DNA of 64,000 bases from a virus: the IMG/VR virus record IMGVR_UViG_3300044837_000085, positions 1-64,000 of that record; one strand, given 5' to 3'. Position 1 is the stretch's first letter. Every line of letters begins with the position of its first letter. The position numbers were made by a program, and so were the translations under genes. Shown here in pieces: positions 29,110-37,725 of this stretch. Under the pieces are notes generated by a model. It saw only the letters and a list, made by a program, of their open reading frames with translations, had not been told where the DNA came from and ran no database searches.

Positions 29110-29302
29110 CGGCCTGCCCCGGCAGCGTAATCTTTCGCTTTTGCTTTAGACCCTTCGCTCTACGGAGTAGCCCCATCTTGGTCCCGACAACGGCGAACCT
29201 TGGGAATTTCAAAGATCGTTTTCGTCCAACCCGGCTTCTGGTGTTCCCATGAGGGTCCGACTGCTCGGAAATCTCTTCGAGCGCTTCGATTTCATCGTTC
29301 AT
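29102..29302 (-). CDS. hypothetical protein, 66 aa
   Basis: Acidic N-terminus (MNDEIEALEEISEQSD), basic C-terminus (GRKRSLKFPRF, LKQKRKI). Overlaps its neighbours. No family. Confidence 0.45.
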   Translation of the reverse strand: MNDEIEALEEISEQSDPHGNTRSRVGRKRSLKFPRFAVVGTKMGLLRRAKGLKQKRKITLPGQADE

Positions 29303-29715
29303 ACCGCATCCCCATCCGCATTGATCTGCGCGCCGTAGAGGCGGTTTGGTGCAACCAATGGTTTGAAGTAGTAGCCGGGATCATCGGTCAGAACGTCTGG
29401 CTCAAGCTGGCTAATCACACAGTCACCGATCGCATATATTTGGCGGCCATCCTCCATATCGAGGTGCGTTGGCTTTTCGAAATGATAGCGACCCGGCTTT
29501 GCATTCCGGACGACTGGAAAGCCGCTTGACATAGGGCGATAGTAAATAGTCTCACCCTCAGACGAGCCAAAGTAATCCGGGAGGATTGGCGTAAACCCCG
29601 CCATAGAGCGTATGGCGTTTGGCGTCATTGCGGTAGACGCCAACTCTTTCGCCACCGCAGGCGCAACCAACGGTGCCGCAGCTAATAGTCCGAAGAACTC
29701 CCGACGTGATGTCAT
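29299..29715 (-). CDS. Tat-exported protein, 138 aa
   Basis: MTSRREFFGLLAAAPLVAPAVA is a twin-arginine signal (SRREFFG) with an A-x-A-like cleavage site. The mature part shows YYRPMSSGFPVV and DMEDGRQIYAIGDCVI and is probably beta-rich. A cell-envelope product inside the early operon is unusual. Confidence 0.6.
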   Translation of the reverse strand: MTSRREFFGLLAAAPLVAPAVAKELASTAMTPNAIRSMAGFTPILPDYFGSSEGETIYYRPMSSGFPVVRNAKPGRYHFEKPTHLDMEDGRQIYAIGDCVISQLEPDVLTDDPGYYFKPLVAPNRLYGAQINADGDAV

Positions 29716-29951
29716 GGCTGCGCCCTATAGCAATGGACGAATATTGGTTTTTCGTTAGCGCGCGATTCCATCGTCGCCGTGAACGTGATTGTCCACAGCC
29801 GTTCGAACGGAAGACCGTTTTTGATCGGCCATCTGATCGCGATATCCGCAACGTTGGTCCGGCGATCAACAGGCCCGCGGTATAACCCGTCGATGTTCTT
29901 GCAGGTTCCGTACCACTGGCCGGATTTACCCTTCTCGATTACAATCCTCAT
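29712..29951 (-). CDS. hypothetical protein, 79 aa
   Basis: MRIVIEKGKSGQWYGTCKNIDGLYRGP begins with a beta hairpin. No known domain. Overlaps on both sides by ATGA. Confidence 0.5.
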   Translation of the reverse strand: MRIVIEKGKSGQWYGTCKNIDGLYRGPVDRRTNVADIAIRWPIKNGLPFERLWTITFTATMESRANEKPIFVHCYRAQP

Positions 29952-30127
29952 GACGGGACGCGCTCCAATTCATGGATCGGGCAATCCGAAGAGAGATGCA
30001 GTTGCTCCGGCCATCGACGTTGTTCCGGGCATGTGCAGCCAAGTCCAATCGCCTTCTCGCTCCATGGAAACGGGTCGAAGTCGCGAGCCTTCGCGTCTGG
30101 CGGAATATCGCAAACGAACACGCTCAT
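29948..30127 (-). CDS. hypothetical protein, 59 aa
   Basis: MSVFVCDIPPDAKARDFDPFPWSEKAIGLGCTCPEQRRWPEQLHL: cysteines C6, C31, C33 and C49 with two His. Start and stop both overlap neighbouring genes by ATGA, a strong sign of coding despite its size. Confidence 0.55.
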   Translation of the reverse strand: MSVFVCDIPPDAKARDFDPFPWSEKAIGLGCTCPEQRRWPEQLHLSSDCPIHELERVPS

Positions 30128-30318
30128 GCCGCGGACTCCTTCGCCTTCTCGCGGGCAATCCGCCGGCCGCGCGCTATCAGTTCCCGAGCTTCGTCTTCAT
30201 CGCATTGCAACAGGCCCTTGACGGACGCGACGCGCTCCGCTTTCGGCAGCATCCTTGCCACTTCATTGGCGATTCCAGCTTTCACATCGCGCATTTTGTT
30301 GTCGGATACTTTTTTCAT
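30124..30318 (-). CDS. hypothetical protein, 64 aa
   Basis: Lys/Arg/Glu-rich helices (MKKVSDNKMRDVKAGIANEVARML...RRIAREKAKESA). No family. Confidence 0.5.
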   Translation of the reverse strand: MKKVSDNKMRDVKAGIANEVARMLPKAERVASVKGLLQCDEDEARELIARGRRIAREKAKESAA

Positions 30319-30536
30319 TTCGTTTCACCTGAAACGTGTTTCACATGAAATAGACGTCGATACTCTCGAGCCATGCGGGCTTGCTCCGCTCGCCAGCGCC
30401 GCTGATAGGCGGCATGGCATAGGTGACAGAGCCGCTGTCCTTGGCGATCATGCGTCGCGTTACACTCGGCACAGAGCGGCGTGCCGTCTGGAACGCCCAG
30501 CGACTGCCTCCTGCGAGTCTGGTAGGTAGCAGCCAT
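30315..30536 (-). CDS. small zinc-finger protein, 73 aa
   Basis: CAECNATHDRQGQRLCHLCHAAYQRRWRAEQ: two CxxC pairs, then basic helix. Start MAATYQ overlaps the thyX stop (TGATG). Confidence 0.55.
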   Translation of the reverse strand: MAATYQTRRRQSLGVPDGTPLCAECNATHDRQGQRLCHLCHAAYQRRWRAEQARMAREYRRLFHVKHVSGETK

Positions 30537-31270
30537 CACGACGTCTTGGCCTCCCAAGCAGCCATGCAAACGGGTGCAACGGTGCAAGCAAGTTCCCGCA
30601 TTGCGTCGGCATAGACCCGGATTTCATATTGGGCGTGACCGTCGCACCGAAGCGTCAGAAATTTGAGGAGGTTCAGCAAATCGACCGTTGCAAACATATG
30701 GCTATAGGTCGCTACCGGCAGCACCGAACGTGCCAGCTCTCGCGCAACCCCCATCGCCAGCATGTCCTTGTAAGTGTCGAAGGCCGCTGCGCAAGCTTCC
30801 TGAATCTTCCCGACCTGGGTCGAGGCCCACTGCTGGCTGACAACTTCGTCGGAACGGCCCTGCTTGTTGTCCGTGGACTGCTTGGCGATGACGTCCAGAG
30901 CGGGCACGTAGAACTCCTCCGGCAACTCCCGATAGCGGGCGCTTAGTTCGTTGAAACTCCATGTACGATGCCGGTGCCACTGCCGAAAAACGAAGATTGG
31001 GGCCTTGACTTCGAAAGTGAATGTCACGGCCTCGAACGGCGTTGTGTGGTGGTTTTTCCAGAGATAGCGAATCAATTTAGCGTCGCTGCCGGCATCCTCA
31101 CCAGCGCGCCATGCCGCGTCGTAGGAGACACGCGCGGCTCGCGCTACCGACAAATCGCTACCCATGCTATCGACGAGACGAACAAAGCCATGATCCAAGA
31201 CCTTCCGAAACGTTCGGTCTTCGTGCTGAGCGGCGGCGTGGCGCGCATCGGCGCCAGTCAAATAGTTCAT
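30536..31270 (-). CDS. thyX: FAD-dependent thymidylate synthase
   Basis: 244 aa. The ThyX signature RHRTWSFNELSARYREL is complete, with the upstream HHTTPFEAVTFTFEVKAPIFVFRQW block and the late LRCDGHAQYEIRVYADAM segment. It makes dTMP from dUMP using methylene-tetrahydrofolate and NADPH, feeding phage DNA synthesis. Start MNYLTGADARH overlaps the DUF3310 stop. Full length, no missing motif. Confidence 0.96.
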   Translation of the reverse strand: MNYLTGADARHAAAQHEDRTFRKVLDHGFVRLVDSMGSDLSVARAARVSYDAAWRAGEDAGSDAKLIRYLWKNHHTTPFEAVTFTFEVKAPIFVFRQWHRHRTWSFNELSARYRELPEEFYVPALDVIAKQSTDNKQGRSDEVVSQQWASTQVGKIQEACAAAFDTYKDMLAMGVARELARSVLPVATYSHMFATVDLLNLLKFLTLRCDGHAQYEIRVYADAMRELACTVAPVCMAAWEAKTS

Positions 31271-31509
31271 TGCGGAATCCTTTTCACAAAATCGGCCAGA
31301 TAATTCGCGTACCATGCGGCCTTGGCGTAATCTTCCGCGCCGTTCTTTTTCATCGCCCTCGCGTTGTACTTGATGATGTTAAACTTGAGCGCACCGATGA
31401 ATTCCTCGCGCGTCAGCCAAGCCTCAAGAACTTTGATGACCTCGAACGGATTCCCGACGCCGCCGTAGTGCGCAGGATTATTGACAGCGTCATTGCTCAC
31501 GTCACTCAT
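31267..31509 (-). CDS. DUF3310 protein (nucleotide-metabolism-associated)
   Basis: 80 aa. NNPAHYGGVGNPFEVIKVLEAW...GALKFNIIKYNARAMKKNGAEDYAKAAWYANYL is the DUF3310 pattern found in phages, often next to thymidylate synthase. Here it lies directly upstream of thyX, overlapping by ATGA. Confidence 0.85.
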   Translation of the reverse strand: MSDVSNDAVNNPAHYGGVGNPFEVIKVLEAWLTREEFIGALKFNIIKYNARAMKKNGAEDYAKAAWYANYLADFVKRIPQ

Positions 31510-31763
31510 TCGCCGCTCCGCATGATGTTTTCAGCCTTGACGCCAATCATGCCGCCTTGCTCGAGCATCTTTTTTACGATGATGCGGACGCAATCCAGCG
31601 TGTGGTCCTTGCCCTGAAAGCGCAGCGAGAATGCCAATAGCCCGCCGAATGTCGTCGCCATCGCACCCGTGACGCGGGCCAACGCCTCCGCATCACCTTT
31701 CAGCGCCAACGGATGGTGCTTTGCAATCAGGGCGGCTAACTCGGTTCCGAAGGATTCATTCAT
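31506..31763 (-). CDS. hypothetical protein, 85 aa
   Basis: Helical (FGTELAALIAKHHPLALKGDAEALARVTGAMATTFGGLLAFSLRFQG). Start MNESFGTE overlaps the previous stop. No family. Confidence 0.55.
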   Translation of the reverse strand: MNESFGTELAALIAKHHPLALKGDAEALARVTGAMATTFGGLLAFSLRFQGKDHTLDCVRIIVKKMLEQGGMIGVKAENIMRSGE

Positions 31764-32068
31764 GCCGAGCCTCCCATGAGGTCTACCAGCGCGCCGATCG
31801 GGCCGGACGGCTTCCCGTCGGCGTCCCGCGTGATGGCGTGGCTGATGGTCTCGATCGGGACACCGTGCTGCAAGGCGAGGCTGAGCAGCACGGCAGAGTC
31901 GCGCGCCAAAGTCTCCGCCTGGGTTCCGGACTTCGCGCAGTTCAGGAACACTTCCGCCACAGGTCCGGACGGCCTCGCGCGACCGAGGCCAACGACGTAC
32001 TTCTGGCCCCAATGCTCAAAGCGGAGCGTTTCGTGGGTCCGCCGATTTGGAAGCGTTGTGCGAGTCAT
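31760..32068 (-). CDS. TSCPD-domain protein (ribonucleotide-reductase-related)
   Basis: 102 aa. GPVAEVFLNCAKSGTQAETLARDSAVLLSLALQHGVPIETISHAI is the TSCPD-type module that occurs at the C-terminus of B12-dependent ribonucleotide reductases and as stand-alone phage proteins. Here it stands alone, beside other dNTP-related genes (DUF3310, thyX). A direct catalytic role is not supported. Confidence 0.7.
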   Translation of the reverse strand: MTRTTLPNRRTHETLRFEHWGQKYVVGLGRARPSGPVAEVFLNCAKSGTQAETLARDSAVLLSLALQHGVPIETISHAITRDADGKPSGPIGALVDLMGGSA

Positions 32069-34776
32069 TCCGCCGCCTCCGAGTCGATAGGAGCGAATAG
32101 GCTTCCTGGCTCGAACGGTGCTTTGTCTTTCCCGAGTTGCTTGACCATGTGACGGGAGCCCTCTTCCCGGCCCATAAACGCAGCCTCGATGCGCGCTTTG
32201 GCGAGCGTGGCGTATTCCGGGTTCAGTTCTATTATCGTGCTGTTGCGCCCCAGCGTGGCCGCTACAAGGGCCGTAGTGCCGGAGCCGCCGAACGGATCTA
32301 ATACCTTGGCCGGCTCCGGTTCATGTTCTGGGCAATCGCATGAGGGCGTCCACCCAGTAGTGACGGATCGTGCGGGGCTAACCATAGTACCGCTTGTGCC
32401 AGTCCGCGTGCCGCGCTCTTCATTGCGCGCCGTCTTCCGAATAACCATCGCTGTTTTTTCGGTCTCACGGGACCAAGGTGAGCCGCAGTGTGGGCAGTTG
32501 CCCGCTTCCGATGTGCCTGCCTTTATCAGCGGCTCGATCAACGCGACTGGGAAAGTATTGCCGGTAATGAAAGGCTTGCCAGCACGGCGCGCTACCCAGA
32601 ATGTTGATTCAACAGAAGGGCACCAAACTGTACCGGAATATCGTTCCCTACCGATCGGCGTATGCACGCCATCTGCACTGCGCAAAGTGAGCCAGCGACC
32701 ATCAGTAAGATATAAAACGAAACAGCCTTCTTTTTTCGGCGCAATATGGCCGCGCCAACCGAGGCGCATACCCATACCTTGGATGATGTCCAGAAAACCT
32801 CGATCTTTCTGAACTACACAGCATCGACCGTCAGATCGGCGATGGCCGTCGCCGTCGATAACAGCGTCAACAAACGCTCGAATCTCTGAAATCGGCCATG
32901 ATAGCCAAGACCACGATGCATCCTTGCGGGGGCTTGCCATGTAGAGAGACTCCGCCACGTCCCCTCTCACTGAAAAGACGATCTCAATACTTGGGCGACC
33001 GCGCCATTCACGCGAGCGTTTGCTTTCTTTGAAGTCCGCTCCTAATTCACGGAGCAATGAGCGGATCGCTTCAACCTTCTTGGGATTTGCGCTTAATGAT
33101 TGGTATATCCTGATCCATTGGCCGCGTTTTTTCTCGCCCTCCGTAAGATACCATCCAAGCAGCGCCGCAAAAGTCTCGCCGTATCCGGGAGATTCAGACA
33201 CAACCAAATTTGCAGAGACGGGAACCTGCATACCAGGTTTTAGTTTTCCGGCTTCAACGACGCCCTCGCCGCTAACTCTGCGACGGACTAGGCAGCGATG
33301 GTTCTCGGTTAGCCGCTGAGAACTGTCGCGCTTTTCGATAGCCACAAGTTCGCCGTCAAACGGGTAGCGATGGAATGTAGCGCGTTGCCAGAACGCAATA
33401 CCCTTATCCCTGTCGTAGGCCGCAATTTCGTCGCCGTCACTTAGCTCTGCGTGCAATCGCCAGCCCCGCGGCGTGAGCGCCTCAGTAGCATCATCAACAC
33501 AAGCAAAATGGGCCTCGCTGAAGCCTTGAGGATTGGCATCGATCGCCAGCGGCGTCCCGTCGCCGTCCGATATCAAGCCGAAAGGAATTTCGATCGACGA
33601 AAAGAAAAGGTCGGTGTTGCGGAAGTTGCGTTCATTGAGAACTTCCGTGGTGCTTTCGTGCCACGAATCTTTCGCTTTGATATTCGTCTCATCGCCTACC
33701 GATTTTGGCGTAACGCCGGGCTTGCGGACAACCGCCTTCATATTCCCGTTTGTCTTCGCCCCACCGTTGGCGCGCGCTGACCCGGTTTGCGAGGCCACGT
33801 TCTGCGCAACCCGCGAATTAGTTGATGCAGAAGCGGCCTTGCGCACCGCGTCCGCGTCATACCAATAACGTTCCGATTTCGTCAGCAGCGCCACTTGCTC
33901 CAGAGAGTTCGCCGGACGATCCGTGACTGATTCCGGCATGCCGTTCCGCTTGATCCACGGCAGCTTTGAGCGAATCCACCAACCGTCGTCCTGAAGCGCG
34001 ATAAATAGCCGCTCCGGGACCATGCACAAATCCTTCGCTTTGAGGTATCCGCCACCGCGCCAGCGCAGCCCATCGTCACGCAAGCCCCAACCACCAACGT
34101 CAACGTCATCCCTGTCTTCGCCTGCGGTTATGCGCTTGCCGTTAGCGACGATCCTGCCGGTATTTCCCGCCTGCCCACCTGATCCTTTATTGCCGCTCCT
34201 GCCGCGACGATCTCCAGATTCGTGATCCGGCACAAATATTGGTCCGACTGTCGAGAACGGTTTATCCCGGAAGGTGCGATCATCATCGCCCTTCAGTTTT
34301 GTGTCCGCCGCACTTCGGCCGTTCGGTGCCGTGGCGTAGCAGTCGCCGTAATTGATCCAACAGACGCCAGTCGGCTTAAGGACGCGGCGCACCTCACGAA
34401 AGACATCGACCATGACGGAGATATGCTCGGCAAGAGTCGACTCCATACCGATCTGTTCGTCGACATAGACGGCCTCACACTTTGAACAATGGCCACCAGT
34501 AAACTTCGTCATGTTGGCGTATGTGTCGCCGTTCTTGCCTGGGTTTCCCGGACCCTTGACAGAATTCGCCCATGGTGTGCGATCGGTGCCAACTCGATCG
34601 TGTTGGCAATCAACGTCTCCACCTTCCCACTTTCCAGTTCCGTAATTCCGAAGTCCCCAGTAGGGCGGCGAGGTGCAGACACAATCAAAATGATCGTCCG
34701 GCAACGTCTTGAGCATTGCTCGCACGTCCCCGAGAAGCATCGTAACCTTGCCGTTGAGAAAAGTTTCAGCGGTCAT
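32065..34776 (-). CDS. DNA methyltransferase (beta class) interrupted by an intein
   Basis: 903 aa including the intein. Extein: VCTSPPYWGLRNYG (motif IV, residues about 33-46) comes first and DPFGGSGTTALVA (motif I, about 827-839) last, the order of beta-class N4-cytosine/N6-adenine methylases; RFMVPERLF-like and HFATFPVALIEP blocks are typical. A CPHCGSPW...CDCPEH zinc site lies near the end. The intein (residues 426-740) splits HFA from TFP, a conserved site next to the SAM pocket, so activity needs splicing. Start overlaps the 34773 stop (ATGA). Likely protects phage DNA or sets methylation-dependent regulation. Confidence 0.93.
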   Translation of the reverse strand: MTAETFLNGKVTMLLGDVRAMLKTLPDDHFDCVCTSPPYWGLRNYGTGKWEGGDVDCQHDRVGTDRTPWANSVKGPGNPGKNGDTYANMTKFTGGHCSKCEAVYVDEQIGMESTLAEHISVMVDVFREVRRVLKPTGVCWINYGDCYATAPNGRSAADTKLKGDDDRTFRDKPFSTVGPIFVPDHESGDRRGRSGNKGSGGQAGNTGRIVANGKRITAGEDRDDVDVGGWGLRDDGLRWRGGGYLKAKDLCMVPERLFIALQDDGWWIRSKLPWIKRNGMPESVTDRPANSLEQVALLTKSERYWYDADAVRKAASASTNSRVAQNVASQTGSARANGGAKTNGNMKAVVRKPGVTPKSVGDETNIKAKDSWHESTTEVLNERNFRNTDLFFSSIEIPFGLISDGDGTPLAIDANPQGFSEAHFACVDDATEALTPRGWRLHAELSDGDEIAAYDRDKGIAFWQRATFHRYPFDGELVAIEKRDSSQRLTENHRCLVRRRVSGEGVVEAGKLKPGMQVPVSANLVVSESPGYGETFAALLGWYLTEGEKKRGQWIRIYQSLSANPKKVEAIRSLLRELGADFKESKRSREWRGRPSIEIVFSVRGDVAESLYMASPRKDASWSWLSWPISEIRAFVDAVIDGDGHRRSDGRCCVVQKDRGFLDIIQGMGMRLGWRGHIAPKKEGCFVLYLTDGRWLTLRSADGVHTPIGRERYSGTVWCPSVESTFWVARRAGKPFITGNTFPVALIEPLIKAGTSEAGNCPHCGSPWSRETEKTAMVIRKTARNEERGTRTGTSGTMVSPARSVTTGWTPSCDCPEHEPEPAKVLDPFGGSGTTALVAATLGRNSTIIELNPEYATLAKARIEAAFMGREEGSRHMVKQLGKDKAPFEPGSLFAPIDSEAAE
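32557..33501 (-). other. intein with LAGLIDADG homing endonuclease
   Basis: 315 residues from Cys (CVDDATEALTPRGWRLHAE) to Asn, followed by Thr of the C-extein. Block B LTENHRCLV, two dodecapeptide motifs (AALLGWYLTEG and FVDAVIDGDGH), then the C-terminal block VWCPSVESTFWVARRAGKPFITGN. The penultimate residue is Gly, not His, a variant seen in some phage-type inteins. Both splicing and homing parts look complete. Confidence 0.92.
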
Positions 34777-34982
34777 TCCGAAGCGGCCTCGCGCCAATAA
34801 ACCCATTTGAACGTAGACCCCTGAACCGTCTGCGCCCTCCGCTTGATCTTCCCTTCCTCGCTTAGTTTGTAGAGATTCTGACCGACTGTTTCTTCAGCCC
34901 AGCAGTCTAGTGTTCGCCATATCTCGCGAGTCGAGAGCGCGTTTGATTCTCCGAATGGCACATGAGGTGTGACGTCGATCAT
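34773..34982 (-). CDS. winged-helix-like protein, 69 aa
   Basis: ALSTREIWRTLDCWAEETVGQNLYKLSEEGKIKRRAQTVQGSTFKWVYWRE: helix, helix, wing pattern as in small MarR/ArsR-like or replication-associated proteins. Start MIDVTPHVPF overlaps the dnaN stop. Confidence 0.6.
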   Translation of the reverse strand: MIDVTPHVPFGESNALSTREIWRTLDCWAEETVGQNLYKLSEEGKIKRRAQTVQGSTFKWVYWREAASE

Positions 34983-36079
34983 GCCGCCACCGCCTTTCGC
35001 GTCTTCGATCCGCACGGCATGAGAACGTTGACCGCGCTCGGCTCCGATCGATCGACAATCCGCAGCGGCTCGCGCTCGCTCTTGATGTAGAGGTCGAGTT
35101 TTTCACCGCGCATCGACTTCAGGGCTTCGCTGAACTGCGCTGCGCGAAGGCAAACGAACTTACCCTCCGCAGATTCGCATTCGATTGTTTCGGCGCCGTC
35201 CGCAACGCCGGTTGCCGAGATTGATATCTCGTCAGCGCCAACTGAAATATCGATCAGGTCCGAGCCGCTGAAATCCCCTACCGCCCGAAGTCGCGTCAGG
35301 CATTCCAGCATCGCGTCCTTATCGACCGTGATGCATCCTTCGACAGCAGCGGGGATTGTGCGACGATAGGTCTCCGGAAATGTCGAGTCGATGATCTTCG
35401 AACTGTAGACGCGCCCTTCGGAACTGATCGAAATGATGCGGCTCGAGATCGTGAGTTCGCCGCCACCGATCTTGATAATTTCGTCCGCCGCAGTGCGTGG
35501 GATGATCGCGCCCACGAATCCCTTCGCTTCCAAGCCGGTCGAGAACCGCATCAGGAAGTTGCCGTTGGTCGCCACGGAGCAGACCTTGCCTTCGTCGCTG
35601 TGCAAGTAAAATCCCTGAAAACACAGCCGAGACTCCTTGACGTCGATCGTCGGGCGAGGTCGGACAAGCAGTTGTTCAAGGTCCGCGGAGGATACGGACA
35701 GCTTGAACCCATCCTCAGCGGTCAGTGCGTTCGGCATGTCGGCGGCTGGTAAAATCGGTAGCTTGTACCTGGATCGCCCCGACTTGATGATCGCGTCCTG
35801 ACCAATAACCTCGATCGCGACGCTCGCCGCCTTGGGCAGACCGGCAACCAGCCGAGCGAACGGCGCGCCTGGGATTGCACAGGCACCGGGCGCGGCGACT
35901 TCAGCTTCGATCGTCGCTTCGCTGGAAGAATCCAGATCGTGTCCGAGCAGAACAAGTTTGTCGTCTACTGCCTCGCACCGCACATGCTGCAAGATCGGAA
36001 TAACGGTATGCGGCTTGGTGCGGTCACAGGGGCCGCGAAGTGCGGTCGAGAGATCGCCCGCATTTACGGTGCATTTCAT
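34979..36079 (-). CDS. dnaN: DNA polymerase III beta subunit (sliding clamp)
   Basis: 366 aa, the normal DnaN length. Three repeated clamp domains can be followed: an N-terminal MKCTVNAGDLSTALRGPCDRT..., a middle FKLSVSSADLEQLLVRPRPTIDVKESRLCFQGFYL, and a C-terminal part ending in RIVDRSEPSAVNVLMPC, the usual (P)xMP-like end. It should encircle DNA and tether the polymerase. Carrying a clamp is rare in phages of this size. No phage DNA polymerase lies in the window, so it probably works with host Pol III. Confidence 0.92.
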   Translation of the reverse strand: MKCTVNAGDLSTALRGPCDRTKPHTVIPILQHVRCEAVDDKLVLLGHDLDSSSEATIEAEVAAPGACAIPGAPFARLVAGLPKAASVAIEVIGQDAIIKSGRSRYKLPILPAADMPNALTAEDGFKLSVSSADLEQLLVRPRPTIDVKESRLCFQGFYLHSDEGKVCSVATNGNFLMRFSTGLEAKGFVGAIIPRTAADEIIKIGGGELTISSRIISISSEGRVYSSKIIDSTFPETYRRTIPAAVEGCITVDKDAMLECLTRLRAVGDFSGSDLIDISVGADEISISATGVADGAETIECESAEGKFVCLRAAQFSEALKSMRGEKLDLYIKSEREPLRIVDRSEPSAVNVLMPCGSKTRKAVAA

Positions 36080-36399
36080 GGCTTCCGCCCCACCGCATCA
36101 TGAAGTCTGACGATGGCTCGATTTGCTCTTTCGGACTGCGGGACGTCGAATTTCAGCGGGGCGACACGCTCGCATTCATCCAGGAATGCATGGATCGCTT
36201 CCTCTGCATGATCTTCGACGTCGTCTCCGGTATCTTCGAGTTCGATAATCTCGCCCTGAAGTTCCTCGATCCGCGCTTCCTTCTTGTCCAGATGGCTATC
36301 CGCGTCGACCAGCAGCTTTTGCAGCCGTGAAATCTCTTCATGACAGCGCGTCACGGTCTTCGGATATTCAACGTCGCTTTCGTCAAGCAAATAGCTCAT
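36076..36399 (-). CDS. coiled-coil protein, 107 aa
   Basis: TRCHEEISRLQKLLVDADSHLDKKEARIEELQGEIIELEDT is a long coiled coil. The stop overlaps the dnaN start (ATGA). Function unknown, possibly a clamp or replisome accessory. Confidence 0.6.
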   Translation of the reverse strand: MSYLLDESDVEYPKTVTRCHEEISRLQKLLVDADSHLDKKEARIEELQGEIIELEDTGDDVEDHAEEAIHAFLDECERVAPLKFDVPQSERANRAIVRLHDAVGRKP

Positions 36400-36641
36400 G
36401 CCGATACCTCCACAAGTCGATATCCCTTGCCGCGGACGTTGTTCACGTCGAAACCGTAGGGCCGAAGCTTCTTTCTCAGATTGCAGACCCAGACTTTGCG
36501 AGAGCCTTTATTGTGGTTCCTGCAGTGGGGAAGAATCTTTGGATAGGATTCGCGCAGATCGGTGAGTAGCCGCGCCTCAGCCGGCCGCAGACCGTAGACG
36601 CGGGCCGCGATGATCTCGCCTTCGTTGAGGAACGTCACCAT
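36396..36641 (-). CDS. OmpR/CtrA-type winged-helix DNA-binding domain, stand-alone
   Basis: 81 aa. GLRPAEARLLTDLRESYPKIL...RKVWVCNLRKKLRPYGFDVNNVRGKGYRL follows the C-terminal effector domain of OmpR/PhoB regulators (LRKKL...VRGxGYRL); the receiver domain is absent. CtrA belongs to the same class, so in an alphaproteobacterial phage it may act on CtrA-like sites. Overlaps the gcrA-like gene by TGATG. Confidence 0.75.
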   Translation of the reverse strand: MVTFLNEGEIIAARVYGLRPAEARLLTDLRESYPKILPHCRNHNKGSRKVWVCNLRKKLRPYGFDVNNVRGKGYRLVEVSA

Positions 36642-37183
36642 CACGCAACGTTCCTTTGCGCTCTGCGATATTCCTGCGTTCGTAACTGAACGATCTGCGC
36701 TCGTTCTAGCTGTGTGCGCTTGATGGGATTGCGGACGATCTCCCAACAATGCGGGCAGTAGCTTTCGCCCTTTCGCGTTTCGTTACCGCATGCGAGATAG
36801 CCCGGTCCTGGCGGTTCGTCCGCGATATATCGACACTGGTTGGGCGACTCGTTCTTGAAGTCGCGAAGATCGGCAAACGGAATACGCAGATCGCCAACGT
36901 ATGGCGCTGGTTTGATGGGTGGAAAATCTGCCATCTTCTTTTCCTCATTGGGCGCCCGGTGGCGGTGGTTACGGTCGTAAAGTCTCTGGCGCTCGTTTCG
37001 TCTGCGCTGCAATTCCTCTTGGGGTAAGCGCGGCTTTGTCGCCCGGCTCGGGAGGTTAAGACGGCTGCATTTTCCTATTGCCGCATTCCTCGTGATCCCC
37101 ATTGCTGCTGCTATTTCGGACATGGACATGCCGGTCGCATGAAGGCGTTTTAGTTCTGCGGTTTTGTAGTCATTCCAAATCAT
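36641..37183 (-). CDS. gcrA: GcrA-type cell-cycle regulator
   Basis: 180 aa. The N-terminal HTH WNDYKTAELKRLHATGMSMSEIAAAMGITRNAAIGKCSRLNL is the GcrA fold. The C-terminal NQCRYIADEPPGPGYLACGNETRKGESYCPHC matches the sigma-interacting zinc-like part (CRxPIGxP...FCGxxxxxGxxYCxxH). GcrA works with sigma-70 at methylated GANTC promoters in Alphaproteobacteria. Phage copies may redirect host transcription in S phase. Confidence 0.85.
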   Translation of the reverse strand: MIWNDYKTAELKRLHATGMSMSEIAAAMGITRNAAIGKCSRLNLPSRATKPRLPQEELQRRRNERQRLYDRNHRHRAPNEEKKMADFPPIKPAPYVGDLRIPFADLRDFKNESPNQCRYIADEPPGPGYLACGNETRKGESYCPHCWEIVRNPIKRTQLERAQIVQLRTQEYRRAQRNVA

Positions 37184-37725
37184 GCCACCCTCGCGAATTC
37201 GCCAAAGTGCTCATGAGCCGCGCGGACATATGCGGAGTGCGCCTCTTCCGCAGTATGGAAGTAGCCCAGGAAAATGAGACGCTTGTTGCCGTTCTCGTTG
37301 ATCTTTATTTGACTTCGCCACTTCATGCCTTTGCGACAGGCGTGATAGAACGCGCCCTTCAATCCGGCGCGATTGTTCGATTGAGCTCCCCTGTTCTGCT
37401 TTTGCTCGGAAGATGTCGCTATCCGGAGGTTGTCGATGGCATTATTGGAAGGATCGTTATCCTTGTGATCTATTTCGGCGCCGCCGATCTGGATTCCATG
37501 AATATAAATCCAAGCTAGCCGATGCGCGGCAAACTGCCCAAGTCCTTTAACGCCAATGTAAATATAACCAAGCCGCCTCTTGGTCCCTGCGATATCTCCA
37601 GCCTTTCTCTTGCCGCCGCGCGTATCATTCTTCCAGCGGAATATTCCTGTCGCGTGATCGTAGCTAAACAGTTCGTGCAACAGCGCTTGGTTGGGAAGCT
37701 TACGCAATCGACCCTCCAAGCTCAC
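37180..37725 (-). CDS. HNH homing endonuclease with AP2 domain
   Basis: 181 aa. [45 protein letters not shown] is the HNH_3 motif, followed by an AP2-like DNA-binding part ([49 protein letters not shown]). A selfish gene sitting between dnaA and gcrA; it starts within the end of dnaA (26-bp overlap). Confidence 0.88.
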   Translation of the reverse strand: MSLEGRLRKLPNQALLHELFSYDHATGIFRWKNDTRGGKRKAGDIAGTKRRLGYIYIGVKGLGQFAAHRLAWIYIHGIQIGGAEIDHKDNDPSNNAIDNLRIATSSEQKQNRGAQSNNRAGLKGAFYHACRKGMKWRSQIKINENGNKRLIFLGYFHTAEEAHSAYVRAAHEHFGEFARVA

